Shown: positions 42,236 through 52,200 of the stretch, piece after piece | Numbering within the stretch: position 1 is the first letter of the stretch | Layout of the letters: the number at the start of each line of letters is the position of its first letter | DNA from: Chitinophaga oryzae | GTDB lineage: Bacteria; Bacteroidota; Bacteroidia; Chitinophagales; Chitinophagaceae | Length of the DNA: 64,000 nucleotides | NCBI RefSeq assembly: GCF_012516375.2 | Contig: NZ_CP051204.2 | Coordinates: forward strand, 3,782,001-3,846,000 | Reading direction: 5' to 3' | The notes under the pieces: model-generated | The model's database searches: none | The model's input: only the letters and a program-made list of their open reading frames with translations | What the model was told of the DNA's origin: nothing | Translations under genes and position numbers: made by a program

Positions 42236-43186
42236 CTAGCGGTTCCGGACTTGTCCCGGCGTGATGCCAAACCTCCGCTTGAAAGCATGGATAAAATTGC
42301 TGGCGTTGCCGTAGCCGGTCAGCCAGGCTACCTCGTTGACGTGCATGTCTGTCTGCTGAAACAGCTGCATGGCATGGGCCATTTTGCGTTCCTGTACCAG
42401 TTCATAAAAGGAGGTGTTGTACTGCAGGCGCAGTTGCTGTTTGATCTGGTGTTCCGTCAGGGGAAAATGCCGGGCCACATCAGCCAGGGATTGAAGCTGA
42501 AGGAAGTGCTCCAGGATATAGTGATAGATGTCCTGCATCTCCTGCTGCCATACCGGGCGGGGCTCCGGGTAAACCTCGGAAAACAGCAGGGTGATGATTT
42601 CTGTTATTTTGCTGTGACGGTATACCGGCAATAAGTTATCGGATACCGGCGGGTGTAACAACGAACGTAAAGCGAGCTGTATTTCCGGTGAAATCCGCAT
42701 GGCGGAAGGGGAGAGTGTGAAGGTGGCGCCGGCAGACAGCTTCCGGGCGACTTCCGGCGTCGGGGTGGAAAACTGCGCCAGCACGTTCTGCAGAAAAGAC
42801 TGCCGGAAAGTGATGGCAAGATATTCGAATCCCTGTTGTGCTTTGAAGTGCAGGTCCGACTGGAAATTGTCGGACGCGTACAGGTTAAATTCCCCGGCCT
42901 GCAGCGGTTGTGGAACAAGGCCTTTAAAATCGGCGCAGGAGCTGCCTTTCAGCTGGAAGTGAAGGCTGACATGCGGAACATCTTTTACTTTTTGCACTTT
43001 GATGTCCTGTCCGAAATCAGCTTTGAACTGTATGATCCCGAAGTCCTGGTTAAAGGCATGCGACACCTGGTGCCGTACGTGTGGTATGGCGGTGGTGTTG
43101 TGCTCGAACTGATCGAAGCGACGGTCGCCGGAAAACCTCCGGGCTGCAATCTCTTTATAGGCGTCTCCGCTGATCGTATAAGCCAT
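42236..43186 (-). CDS. AraC family transcriptional regulator
   Basis: 316 residues. The C-terminal 100 residues are an AraC double helix-turn-helix (LADVARHFPLTEHQIKQQLRLQYNTSFYELVQE and VNEVAWLTGYGNASNFIHAFKRRFGITPGQ). The N-terminus is a variable effector domain (HFQLKGSSCADFKG..., GEFNLYASDNF) with no clear ligand motif. Divergent from the extended SDR at 43309, which is its most likely target. Confidence 0.88.
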   Translation of the reverse strand: MAYTISGDAYKEIAARRFSGDRRFDQFEHNTTAIPHVRHQVSHAFNQDFGIIQFKADFGQDIKVQKVKDVPHVSLHFQLKGSSCADFKGLVPQPLQAGEFNLYASDNFQSDLHFKAQQGFEYLAITFRQSFLQNVLAQFSTPTPEVARKLSAGATFTLSPSAMRISPEIQLALRSLLHPPVSDNLLPVYRHSKITEIITLLFSEVYPEPRPVWQQEMQDIYHYILEHFLQLQSLADVARHFPLTEHQIKQQLRLQYNTSFYELVQERKMAHAMQLFQQTDMHVNEVAWLTGYGNASNFIHAFKRRFGITPGQVRNR

Positions 43187-43276
43187 ACCGCAAAGATCAC
43201 CATTTTTACGTCGTAAATCAATACCCGTTGCCGGCTATCATTACTACCTTTAACGGATAAAGCATAGAGCAATAAC

Positions 43277-43308
43277 AAAATTTCAAAATAATAAAATTTC
43301 AAAATGAT
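43277..43308. repeat. Tandem 16-bp repeat before the extended SDR start codon
   Basis: AAAATTTCAAAATRAT occurs twice head to tail (43277-43292 and 43293-43308), differing at one base, and ends directly at the ATG of the SDR. It may be a binding site for the divergent AraC protein or an A-rich translation-enhancing leader. Confidence 0.7.
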
Positions 43309-44295
43309 ATGCGTGTTTTAGTTACCGGTAGTTCCGGGCATCTGGGCGAAGCGTTGGTGCGCAGGCTGCAGGAGTTGCATTATGAAGTGATCGGTGTGGA
43401 CAGGGTGGCCGGTGCTTTTACGTCGGCTGTCGGTTCCATTACCGATGCAGATTTTATCAGGGAATGTATGAAGGACGTAGCGGTGGTGTTCCACGCAGCT
43501 ACTTTACACAAGCCGCATGTGGTCACTCATTCCGTGCAGCAGTTCGTTGACACAAATATCACAGGAACGCTGACGTTGCTGGAAGCGGCTGTGGCGGCCG
43601 GCGTAGAGCGTTTTGTGTTTACCAGCACCACCAGTGTGTTCGGGGAGGCGATGGAACCGGCGCCGGGCGGACCGGCGGTATGGGTGACACCGGAGCTGCC
43701 GCCGGCGCCAAAAAATATTTATGGTATCACCAAGGTGGCTGCGGAAGATCTCTGCCGGCTGTTTTACCGCAAGCGCGGGCTGCCCTGTGTGGTGCTGCGC
43801 ACTTCACGGTTCTTTCCGGAGATAGACGATGACCGCGAAAAACGGGCGGCGTATGCAGACCTGAACCTGAAAGTAAATGAACTGTTGTTTGGCAGGGTAG
43901 ACCTGGCAGACGTGGTGTCTGCGCATCTGGCGGCCGCGGAGAAAGCGGCCATCATCGGGTTCGACCGTTATGTGATCAGTGCCACCACACCATTTGTTAC
44001 AGCGGATATGCAGGCGCTGCAACAGGATGCGACGGCGGTGGTGCGCCGTTATTTTCCCGGTTTCGAGGAAGTGTACGACCGCCTGCATTGGAAGATGCAG
44101 CCGGTGATGGACCGTGTCTATGATAATTCAAAAGCGCGAAAGGCGCTGGGCTGGCGGCCGGCATACGATTTCGGACAGGCGCTGGCGGCGCTGAAAGAAG
44201 AGCGCGATGTCTTCAGTCCGCTGGCGCAGGTGGTCGGCTCTAAAGGTTATCATAGCACTGTTTTTACGGATGGACCTTATCCGGTTGATAAATAG
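43309..44295 (+). CDS. NAD(P)-dependent extended SDR (epimerase/dehydratase family)
   Basis: 328 residues. Rossmann motif GSSGHLG (7-13), VVFHAAT near 59-65, a serine/threonine segment FTSTTSVFG and the catalytic YGITK (Y138, K142). These place it with NAD-dependent epimerase/dehydratase proteins that act on nucleotide sugars or related alcohols. Substrate not visible. Regulated probably by the divergent AraC gene; tandem repeats lie in its leader. Confidence 0.88.
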   Translation: MRVLVTGSSGHLGEALVRRLQELHYEVIGVDRVAGAFTSAVGSITDADFIRECMKDVAVVFHAATLHKPHVVTHSVQQFVDTNITGTLTLLEAAVAAGVERFVFTSTTSVFGEAMEPAPGGPAVWVTPELPPAPKNIYGITKVAAEDLCRLFYRKRGLPCVVLRTSRFFPEIDDDREKRAAYADLNLKVNELLFGRVDLADVVSAHLAAAEKAAIIGFDRYVISATTPFVTADMQALQQDATAVVRRYFPGFEEVYDRLHWKMQPVMDRVYDNSKARKALGWRPAYDFGQALAALKEERDVFSPLAQVVGSKGYHSTVFTDGPYPVDK

Positions 44296-44395
44296 CCGTC
44301 GCGGTAATTGCTTTGTGGGAGCATGTTTTAGCAGGCCATGCATCGACTGCGTATAGTGGTTGACGGTAGTGTCTCAAAAAATATTTTTAAAAAAA

Positions 44396-44426
44396 TTTGT
44401 TTAAATAAAAACTAATCCTACATTTG
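44396..44426 (+). promoter_or_regulatory. Promoter of tRNA-Arg copy 2
   Basis: TTTG at 44396-44399 and TACATTTG at 44419-44426, 19 bases apart; the tRNA starts 20 bases later. The leader contains a small CCC-AAAC-GGG hairpin-like element. Confidence 0.75.
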
Positions 44427-44445
44427 CAATCCCAAACGGGGAAAT

Positions 44446-44519
44446 GGCTGCGTAGCTCAACTGAATAGAGCATCTGACTACGAATCAGAAGGTTTCAGGT
44501 TTGAATCCTGACGCGGTCA
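44446..44519 (+). tRNA. tRNA-Arg(ACG), copy 2 (A37 variant)
   Basis: Same 74-base cloverleaf as copies 1 and 3 except that the anticodon loop is CTACGAA, giving A instead of G at position 37. Anticodon ACG, to be edited to ICG and to read CGU/CGC/CGA codons. Confidence 0.95.
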
Positions 44520-44523
44520 CAAA

Positions 44524-44560
44524 ATGAAAAAAGCTGCAGCATGTTTTGCAGTTTTTTTTA
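44524..44560 (+). terminator. Terminator after tRNA-Arg copy 2
   Basis: An A-run, CTGCA pairing with TGCAG across a nine-base loop, and eight T. The stem is short and includes one bulge. Confidence 0.65.
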
Positions 44561-44615
44561 GCTCAATAGAAACATACTGTTAAAAAGTAGCAGATGTAAA
44601 GGGTTGAAAAATAAT

Positions 44616-44646
44616 TTGTTAAGATAAAATAAAATGTTTATCTTTG
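44616..44646 (+). promoter_or_regulatory. Promoter of tRNA-Arg copy 3
   Basis: TTG at 44616-44618 and TATCTTTG at 44639-44646, 20 bases apart, with the tRNA 20 bases downstream and a CCCGAAACGGG hairpin in the leader. Confidence 0.75.
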
Positions 44647-44665
44647 CAATCCCGAAACGGGAAAT

Positions 44666-44739
44666 GGCTGCGTAGCTCAACTGAATAGAGCATCTGACTA
44701 CGGATCAGAAGGTTTCAGGTTTGAATCCTGACGCGGTCA
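44666..44739 (+). tRNA. tRNA-Arg(ACG), copy 3
   Basis: Identical to copy 1 over all 74 bases (anticodon loop CTACGGA). It has its own promoter and terminator, so copies 2 and 3 are separate transcription units arising by duplication. CCA not encoded. Confidence 0.95.
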
Positions 44740-44756
44740 CAGATTATCAATGAATG

Positions 44757-44787
44757 AAAAGGTCGCATGTTAAATGCGACCTTTTTT
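44757..44787 (+). terminator. Terminator after tRNA-Arg copy 3
   Basis: AAAAGGTCGCAT (44757-44768) pairs with ATGCGACCTTTT (44774-44785), five-base loop, T run. The remaining 150 bases up to the HTCS gene hold no other clear element. Confidence 0.85.
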
Positions 44788-44940
44788 ATTTTCCTCTCCG
44801 TTCAACAAGCTTACTCAGCCTGTTACTCCCACAGCTTTCATGAATAGCGGAATGCCTGAAAAAATAAATGACCGGCAGAAAAATAAACAACATCAACGTT
44901 TTATCTTTTTCAATAGATTTATGGCTGCTAATACAAGCCT

Positions 44941-47900
44941 ATGCACGTTGTGAGGATATGTTGTTTTATTTTCTGGCTGACGGTGATCGCTACCACCACG
45001 TTTGCTCTCGGTTATCCTATACGCTATCTCGGTATAGAAGACGGATTATCCAACAATGCCGTTACCTCGGTATATCAGGACCACAAAGGCTTTATGTGGA
45101 TAGGTACCTACGATGGCCTGAACCGGTATGATGGTTACAGGTTTAAAATTTACAGAAACAAAATAGGTGACAGCACCTCCCTGGCGGATAATGGCGTTTA
45201 CACCATAGCGGATGACAGCCATCACCAGCTGTGGGTAGGCGGCCGGCGGGGGGTGAGCGTGTTTAATCCTGCCAGCGAAAAATTCGCTATGCCGGTATAC
45301 AGGCCGGTGAATAGCCGTGCGCTTCGAAAGGTCAATGAAAATATACATATTATCAAGACGGATGAAAAGGGACTCGTCCTGGTGGGTACGGAAAAGAACG
45401 GCCTGCTTGTCTTCGACAACAGCCTTTACAATGGCCGGCAGATGGCTATACATCAAAAAGGAAAAACCATCACCGACTACGAGGTGACCGGTATCCGGTT
45501 TACCGGAACATCCGCCTGGATATTTGTGCAGGATATTGGCCTGTGCAGATATGAAAGCGGTCAGCAAACTTTATCGGTTATTTCTGCGGAGATCCCGCAG
45601 GCCAACTGCCTTAACCTCGATAAGGCAGGCAACCTGTTGCTGGGAACGGATACCGGCGTGTTCCGGTATATCGCCGCCACCAACAAATTTTCCGGTAACG
45701 TCTTGCCCGAAAACAGCAAGATCGTTCATATATACACCGACAAAGCAGGGACCACCTGGTGCGCTTCCGATGGAAACGGCCTTTACCTGGTGACAGGTAC
45801 GGATGTTCCGGCACGTTCGTTTACTGCTCCGGGCAGCAGGACGCAGCTAAGCAGTAATGCCGTTTATTCCATTTATGAAGACCGGGAAGGCCGCAAATGG
45901 ATAGGTACCTTGCGCGGCGGTATTAATATCCTGGAACCCAGGCGTAACCCGTTTGAGCTGAATGTACTGAACCGCAGCCCCGACGCCAGGGCCATCGATA
46001 ATTTTATTTTTTCTTTTTGTGAAGAAGATGAAAAAAATATCTGGATCGGCACCGATGGAGGAGGACTGAAACGCTGGAACCGGGAAACCGGCGTCCTTAC
46101 TTCTTTTCATTATGATGCACATCGGCCGGAGGGCATCAGCAGTAACTTTATTACGTCCATTATTCATGATGTGCACCGTGACTTATGGATCTCTACCTGG
46201 TTTGGCGGCGTTAACCGTTACCGTACCGCCACCGGGAAATTTGAGCACTACGTGTGTTTTAATCCATATACCCGTACGGCAGAAAACAATGTATGGCTGG
46301 TGTATGAAGACCGGCAACAACAACTTTGGGCCAGCACCACGAATAATGGCACCCTGTATCGTTTTGATCCCCGCGAAAACCGCTTCGGCCTTTTCGACAG
46401 CAGCCTGGTCAACATACAGTGCCTGGCGGAAGACCGCGAAGGCCAGCTATGGGGAGGCAGTTATACGGCGCTCATCCGGATAGATAAAGATCACCGGCGT
46501 CACCGCCGTTTTGATATCGGTTATACCGTGCGATCTGTCTACCATGATAAAAAAGGTAATTTCTGGGTGGGCACCGACGGAGGCGGCTTACTTCATTTTA
46601 ACCGGCAAACCGGCGCCTATACCCGGTATACGATGACAGAAGGCCTGCCCAGCAATTCCATTCTCCGGATGCTGGAAGACAACAGCGGCAATATCTGGAT
46701 CAGCACTTTCAACGGCCTTTCCAAATTTGACCCGCAGAAGAAAACGTTTCGCAATTTCTCCGCATCCGACGGTTTACAAAGCAATCAGTTTGGCTTTAAT
46801 GCGGCACTGGCATTGCGTTCCGGCGAGTTTGCCTTCGGCGGTATCAAAGGCTTTAATATCTTTTATCCCGATAGCGTGTATGCGACCACCGGCATCCCGC
46901 CGGTATGGTTAACCAGCATCAACATCAACAATACGCCGGTGACGGAGCTGGACAACTACGTATCCGGCAGAACACCGGAAGGAGAGGTGCAGGAAATGAC
47001 CGTGCCCTACGATAAAGCCACTATCGCTTTCGATTTTGTGGCGCTGGAATATACGCTGCCCGATAAAATCAGTTATGCCTACAGGCTGCGGGGATGGGAC
47101 AACAACTGGAACTATGTAGGTCAAACCAGGACGGCCAACTATACGCACCTGCAGGAAGGACATTACACGTTCGAGATAAAGGCCAGCAATGCCGACGGGT
47201 TCTGGAGCCCGGAAATACGCACGGTCTCCCTGATCGTATTGCCTCCCTGGTACCGCACACGGTGGGCCTGGCTGTTGTACATCAGCGTTACGCTGGCGGC
47301 TATTTACCTGTATACCCGGTACAAAGCCCGCGAAGAGCGGCTGAAATATGACATCAAACTGGCACACCTGGAAAAGGAGAAAGAAAAAGAACTCAATGAG
47401 AAGAAACTGTCTTTCTTTACCAATATCTCCCATGAGTTCCGCACGCCCCTCACGCTCATCATCAATCCGCTGAAGGAGTTGCTGCATAAAAACGACCGGG
47501 ACCTGGGAATCGTGTACCGCAACGCCAGACGGCTGCTTAGCCTGGTCGATCAGCTCCTGCTGTTCCGCAAGGCCGACCAGGGAGGCGACCAGCTGAAGAT
47601 CGCCCCCCTGGACATAGTAAACCTGTGCCAGGAGGTATATCTCTGTTTCTCCCAGCAGGCAAAAACTAAAAATATTCAATATGACTTCCGGGCTACTTCA
47701 CCGGCGATCGGGATATACGGAGACAGCGAGAAACTGGAAATTGCCATTTTCAACCTGCTGTCAAACGCTTTTAAATTTACCCCCGACAATGGCACCATTA
47801 TATTTGAGGTAAACGAAGACGCAGACACGGTGACCATCGTGATCAAAGACAGCGGCTGCGGCATTGAAAGCGAAGCAGGCGACCGGATCTTTGAAAAGTT

Positions 47901-49002
47901 CCGGCAGGCACAGGACCGTAAAGAATCATTACAAACGGGATTTGGGATCGGCCTCTACCTCGTAAAACACTTTGTTGAAAAACATCATGGAAGTATCCGC
48001 TACGAAAGCAGGGTAAAGGAAGGTACCGCTTTCCGGCTTTCGCTGAAAAAAGGAAGCGCCCATTTTGCCGGGACCCCGTTACTGGAAAACAGCGGACATA
48101 AATCGGCCTTCCTGAAAGAACTCAGTGCGGAGGTGGACCTTGGGCCTCAGGATGCTCCCGCCATGGATGCAGAGCTTCCAGCCACTACTATCACTGAAAA
48201 GAAATCCATCCTGTTGATCGATGATCATGCTGAAATCAGGCAGTACCTCCGGCAGCTGTTCAAAGACAAGTTTGTGGTGTATGAAGCCGATAACGGCGTC
48301 AGTGGCTTTTCCGCAGTGGAACGCTATATGCCCGACCTCGTGATCAGCGACATCCAGATGGAGGGCATGGACGGGGTGGCATTATGCGTGAAGATCAAAC
48401 AGACAGACACCATCAGCCATATCCCCGTGATCCTGCTGACCGGTTCTTCCGCAGCAGATACCCGCCTCCGGGGACTGGAAAGCGGGGCCGATGATTACAT
48501 CACCAAGCCGTTTGACAATGATATCCTGATGGCGAAGGTCAATAACATTATCAGGAACAGGAACCTGCTGCAGCAGTACTTTTTTGACCGGATTACCCTC
48601 AAAAACACCAATATCCGGGTGCCGGCGGAATACCAGGACTTCCTGAAACGCTGTAACGAGATCATAGAAGCCAACCTGGAAGACGAGACCTTTTCCATTA
48701 AAAAGTTCACCCTGGAAATAGGGATGAGCCACTCCAGTTTATACAAGAAAGTAAAATCCATCTCCGGACAAACCATCAACTCCTTTATCCGGTCTATCCG
48801 GCTCCGGAAAGCGGCAGTGCTCCTGCTCAAAGAAAACTACTCCATTACCCAGGCGGCCATGCAGGTAGGCATAGGAGATATTAAATATTTTCGTGAACAG
48901 TTCGTGAAATTGTTTGGCATGAACCCCTCCAGCTATGTCAAAAAATACCGGCACTCGTTTAACAGCGACTTTAACATCACGGAAGGCCAGGAAGAGGTGT
49001 AA
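44941..49002 (+). CDS. HTCS hybrid two-component regulator (intact)
   Basis: 1353 residues, full length. Secretory signal (about 1-24), two seven-bladed propellers of Reg_prop repeats (about 28-660, many IWIGTxxGGLxR blades), Y_Y_Y domain (about 690-765), transmembrane helix (WAWLLYISVTLAAIYLYTRY), histidine kinase with NISHEFRTPLTLI (H831), HATPase with NLLSNAFKFTP and GFGIGLYLVK, receiver DLVISDIQMEGMDG (D1137) and AraC-type HTH (about 1240-1340). Such proteins bind oligosaccharide in the periplasm and switch on the neighbouring susC. It lies 221 bases before susC pair 3. Confidence 0.95.
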   Translation: MHVVRICCFIFWLTVIATTTFALGYPIRYLGIEDGLSNNAVTSVYQDHKGFMWIGTYDGLNRYDGYRFKIYRNKIGDSTSLADNGVYTIADDSHHQLWVGGRRGVSVFNPASEKFAMPVYRPVNSRALRKVNENIHIIKTDEKGLVLVGTEKNGLLVFDNSLYNGRQMAIHQKGKTITDYEVTGIRFTGTSAWIFVQDIGLCRYESGQQTLSVISAEIPQANCLNLDKAGNLLLGTDTGVFRYIAATNKFSGNVLPENSKIVHIYTDKAGTTWCASDGNGLYLVTGTDVPARSFTAPGSRTQLSSNAVYSIYEDREGRKWIGTLRGGINILEPRRNPFELNVLNRSPDARAIDNFIFSFCEEDEKNIWIGTDGGGLKRWNRETGVLTSFHYDAHRPEGISSNFITSIIHDVHRDLWISTWFGGVNRYRTATGKFEHYVCFNPYTRTAENNVWLVYEDRQQQLWASTTNNGTLYRFDPRENRFGLFDSSLVNIQCLAEDREGQLWGGSYTALIRIDKDHRRHRRFDIGYTVRSVYHDKKGNFWVGTDGGGLLHFNRQTGAYTRYTMTEGLPSNSILRMLEDNSGNIWISTFNGLSKFDPQKKTFRNFSASDGLQSNQFGFNAALALRSGEFAFGGIKGFNIFYPDSVYATTGIPPVWLTSININNTPVTELDNYVSGRTPEGEVQEMTVPYDKATIAFDFVALEYTLPDKISYAYRLRGWDNNWNYVGQTRTANYTHLQEGHYTFEIKASNADGFWSPEIRTVSLIVLPPWYRTRWAWLLYISVTLAAIYLYTRYKAREERLKYDIKLAHLEKEKEKELNEKKLSFFTNISHEFRTPLTLIINPLKELLHKNDRDLGIVYRNARRLLSLVDQLLLFRKADQGGDQLKIAPLDIVNLCQEVYLCFSQQAKTKNIQYDFRATSPAIGIYGDSEKLEIAIFNLLSNAFKFTPDNGTIIFEVNEDADTVTIVIKDSGCGIESEAGDRIFEKFRQAQDRKESLQTGFGIGLYLVKHFVEKHHGSIRYESRVKEGTAFRLSLKKGSAHFAGTPLLENSGHKSAFLKELSAEVDLGPQDAPAMDAELPATTITEKKSILLIDDHAEIRQYLRQLFKDKFVVYEADNGVSGFSAVERYMPDLVISDIQMEGMDGVALCVKIKQTDTISHIPVILLTGSSAADTRLRGLESGADDYITKPFDNDILMAKVNNIIRNRNLLQQYFFDRITLKNTNIRVPAEYQDFLKRCNEIIEANLEDETFSIKKFTLEIGMSHSSLYKKVKSISGQTINSFIRSIRLRKAAVLLLKENYSITQAAMQVGIGDIKYFREQFVKLFGMNPSSYVKKYRHSFNSDFNITEGQEEV

Positions 49003-49033
49003 TGCCCCTTTATCCGCCACCATACTCACTTTG

Positions 49034-49064
49034 ATCACAGGGGGTAATTATTGCCCCCTGTGAT
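49034..49064 (+). terminator. Hairpin after the HTCS gene
   Basis: ATCACAGGGGG (49034-49044) pairs perfectly with CCCCCTGTGAT (49054-49064) over a 9-base loop. No T tract follows. It ends directly at the conserved susC operator block, so it insulates that promoter from HTCS transcription or may be part of the control region. Confidence 0.6.
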
Positions 49065-49135
49065 AATTTACGATTTTACCCCTCTTTTTAAATGATTTAC
49101 CCCCTCTGGCATCTGTGTGCCTCATCTTACATTGC
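49065..49135 (+). promoter_or_regulatory. HTCS-type operator/promoter of susC pair 3 (direct repeats)
   Basis: AATTTAC, then ATTTTACCCC (49073-49082) and GATTTACCCC (49094-49103), 21 bp apart, then TACATTGC at 49128-49135, 24-25 bases after the second repeat. The block aligns almost base for base with the minus-strand block at 30,787-30,855. The susC start codon is 89 bases after the -7-like box. Confidence 0.65.
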
Positions 49136-49223
49136 GGTCATCATAAGGGGCTGGAAATGAAACAGTCCATTCAACCAAAATTGTTTCGCCGGCATTCCGA
49201 TTTACTCATTTAAATGCTACGTT

Positions 49224-52200
49224 ATGAAAAAACTTCCATCCGGAACGGACCGTGGATTATTTGTCCCTTTACGGAGCCAACCAGTTTTTATCTGTTTACT
49301 TTTTCTCCCGCTGCTGTTACTGGCCGGAGCCGCTCAGGCGCAGCAGGCCGTGGTAACGGGCACAGTATCGGCCGATAACACCCCCGTTCCCGGGGTCACC
49401 ATCCGCGTAAAGAACAGAACAGGGGGAGCATTGACCGACGGCGACGGGAAATTCAGCATCAGCGCTGCCGTCGGAGATACCCTGTTATTTAATCATATGT
49501 CTTATAACGAGCAGCGTATAGCCGTAAAAGGAGCATCGCCCCTGCGGATCGTACTGACTGCCCTGAGTAAAACGGTGAACGAAGTGGTGGTGGTAGGATA
49601 CGGCACCCAGAAGAAAGCTACCCTCACCGGCTCCATTTCCGTAGTGAAGGGCGCTGACATTGTGCAAAGCCCGCAGCCCAACGTGTCCAATGCGCTGACC
49701 GGCCGTTTCTCGGGCGTTATCGCCAACAACCGCTCCGGCGAGCCCGGCTACGACGGCTCCACCGTTACCATCCGTGGCCTGGCCACCACCGGCAACAACG
49801 ACGTATTGATCGTGGTAGACGGGGTGCCCGGACAGATCGGCGGGCTTGAACGCCTCGACCCGAACGACATCGAAAGCATCTCCGTCCTGAAAGACGCCTC
49901 CGCTGCGGTCTATGGCAGCAGGGCGGCCAATGGTGTGATGCTCATCACCACCAAGCGGGGCAAAACAGGGAAGCCGGTTATCAACTACGGCTTCAACCAG
50001 GGGTTTTCTTCCCCCACCAGGCTGCCTGAAATGGCAGATGCCTATACCTATGGTCAGATCATGAATGAAATACGGTATTATAATAATAGTGCCGGGGGCA
50101 TGAACCAGTTCTACACCGAAGAACAATTACAGAAGTTCAGGGATGGCTCCGACCCTGTCAATTACCCTAACACCGACTGGCAGAAAGCTACCCTGAGAAA
50201 AACAACCACCCAGCAGCAACACAGCCTGTCTGTGAATGGCGGAGGGGAAAACGTAAGGTATTATGTCTCCCTGGGGATGATCGGGCAAAACGGCCTGTAT
50301 AAAAACGGCGCTACCCAGTACCACCAGTACAACTTCAGGTCAAACATCGACGCCGACGTGACCAAACGGCTGAAAGTAAGCCTGTACCTGTCCGGCCGCC
50401 AGGAAGACCGTCAGTATCCCACCACCTCTGCAGGAGATATCTTCCGCGGCATTTACAGGGCTTACCCCACAGTGCTGGACAGGTACCCCAACGGCCTGCC
50501 TACCACCGGTATCGAAAACAACAACCCGGTGATGCAGGTCACCGACGCCGGTGGTCTCTCCCGCAACCCCGTCCAGGTGTTTAACGGCATCCTGAAAGGG
50601 TCCTACGCGGTCCCCGGCATAGAAGGGCTGTCACTGGACGGTTTCCTCTCTGCCGATAAAGCGTGGAACTTTGCCAAGACCTTCGCCACCCCTTATAAAG
50701 AATATACCTTTGACGCCGCTACCAATACCTATACGCCGAAGATAGTAGGCGGCTCCAACGGGAAAGCGTCGCTGGTGCAGCAACAGCGGAATATGTCCCT
50801 GCTTACGACCAACATCAGGCTGAATTACGCCCGCCGTTTTGGCGCTCACGATATCAATGCAATGGTCGGATATGAGCAAAGCCGGAACATGGTAGACACG
50901 TTCAGCGCCGGCCGTATCAATTTCCCTTCGCCGCTCACCCCGGAATTGTCCCAGGGCGGCGCCGCGGCGACCGACAGGACCAACTTCGGCAGCAGCTACA
51001 ACTTCACCCGTAAAAGCTATTTCGGAAGGATCGCGTATAACTACCTGGAAAAATACCTGCTGGAAGTACAGGCCCGGGTAGATGGGTCCTCCACTTTCCC
51101 GGAAGGCAAACAATATGGTTTCTTCCCTTCGGTGTCTGCAGGATGGGTCGTATCCAAAGAGTCCTGGTTTGAGCCGGTGACCTTCATCAATAACCTGAAG
51201 CTCCGCGGCTCCTATGGTACGCTGGGTAACGATAACGTGGGATTGTTCCAGTATTTCGACAACTATTCTTTTTATAACCAGTATGTGTTCAACGGACAAA
51301 TGCAGAGCGGCATCGACCTGGTAAAACTGGCCAATCCCAATATCACCTGGGAAGTGGCCCGGAAAATGGACCTGGGACTAAATGCCACCCTCTTTGAGCA
51401 CTTTTCCCTGGAGTTTATCTATTTCCAGCAGCACCGTACGAAAATATTAACCCCGCGCACTTCCCTGACACAGACCTCCGGTATCGTGAATCCCTTTGAC
51501 AAAAACAATCCGCTGGTGCCCGCGGAAAACATCGGGAAGGTCAACAGCCAGGGTATTGAAGCTACGCTGGGGTACGATAATACCACCGGCGGCGGTTTCC
51601 ATTATAATGTGTCCGGTAACGTAACCTATGCCAAAAATAAAATCATCTTCAAAGACGAAGCAGTGGGTACTTTGCCCTACCAGCGGGAAACAGGCGGCCC
51701 TATGAACACTTACCTGCTGTATAACGCGATCGGTATTTTCAGAAACGCAGACGACCTGGCCAAATATCCGCATCTGCCCAATGCCAAGCCCGGCGACCTG
51801 ATTTATGAAGACTATAACGGGGATAAGCAGATCACCGCTGATGATATGGTGAGAACAAAATATGGCAACATTCCTGAAATCACTTACGGTATTAACCTGG
51901 CAGCCGACTACAAAGGATTTGACCTGTCAGTGCTGTTTGCGGGGCAAACACATGTCAGCCAGTACGTACTTCCTGAATCAGGTACTATCGGCAACTTCTA
52001 CAGCAGCTGGGCAGATAACCGCTGGAGCCCTTCCAACCCTGATGGTTCTTACCCACGGGTAGATGAACGTGCCTCTTCTTCTGTTAACGGTGGTCTCCGG
52101 CCCAATACCTTCTGGTTGAACAATGCCGCTTTCCTCCGTTTGAAAAACATCTCCCTCGGTTATACCATTCAGTCGGCTGTCCTGTCACGCGCCAGGATAG

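Noticed and set aside
1576..44739. CRISPR or other regular repeat array
   Set aside because: The only long repeats are three tRNA genes; there are no regularly spaced short repeats with unique spacers in the window.
46909..47679. 256-codon minus-strand frame within the HTCS gene
   Set aside because: Shadow of the Y_Y_Y and kinase regions; no independent signal.
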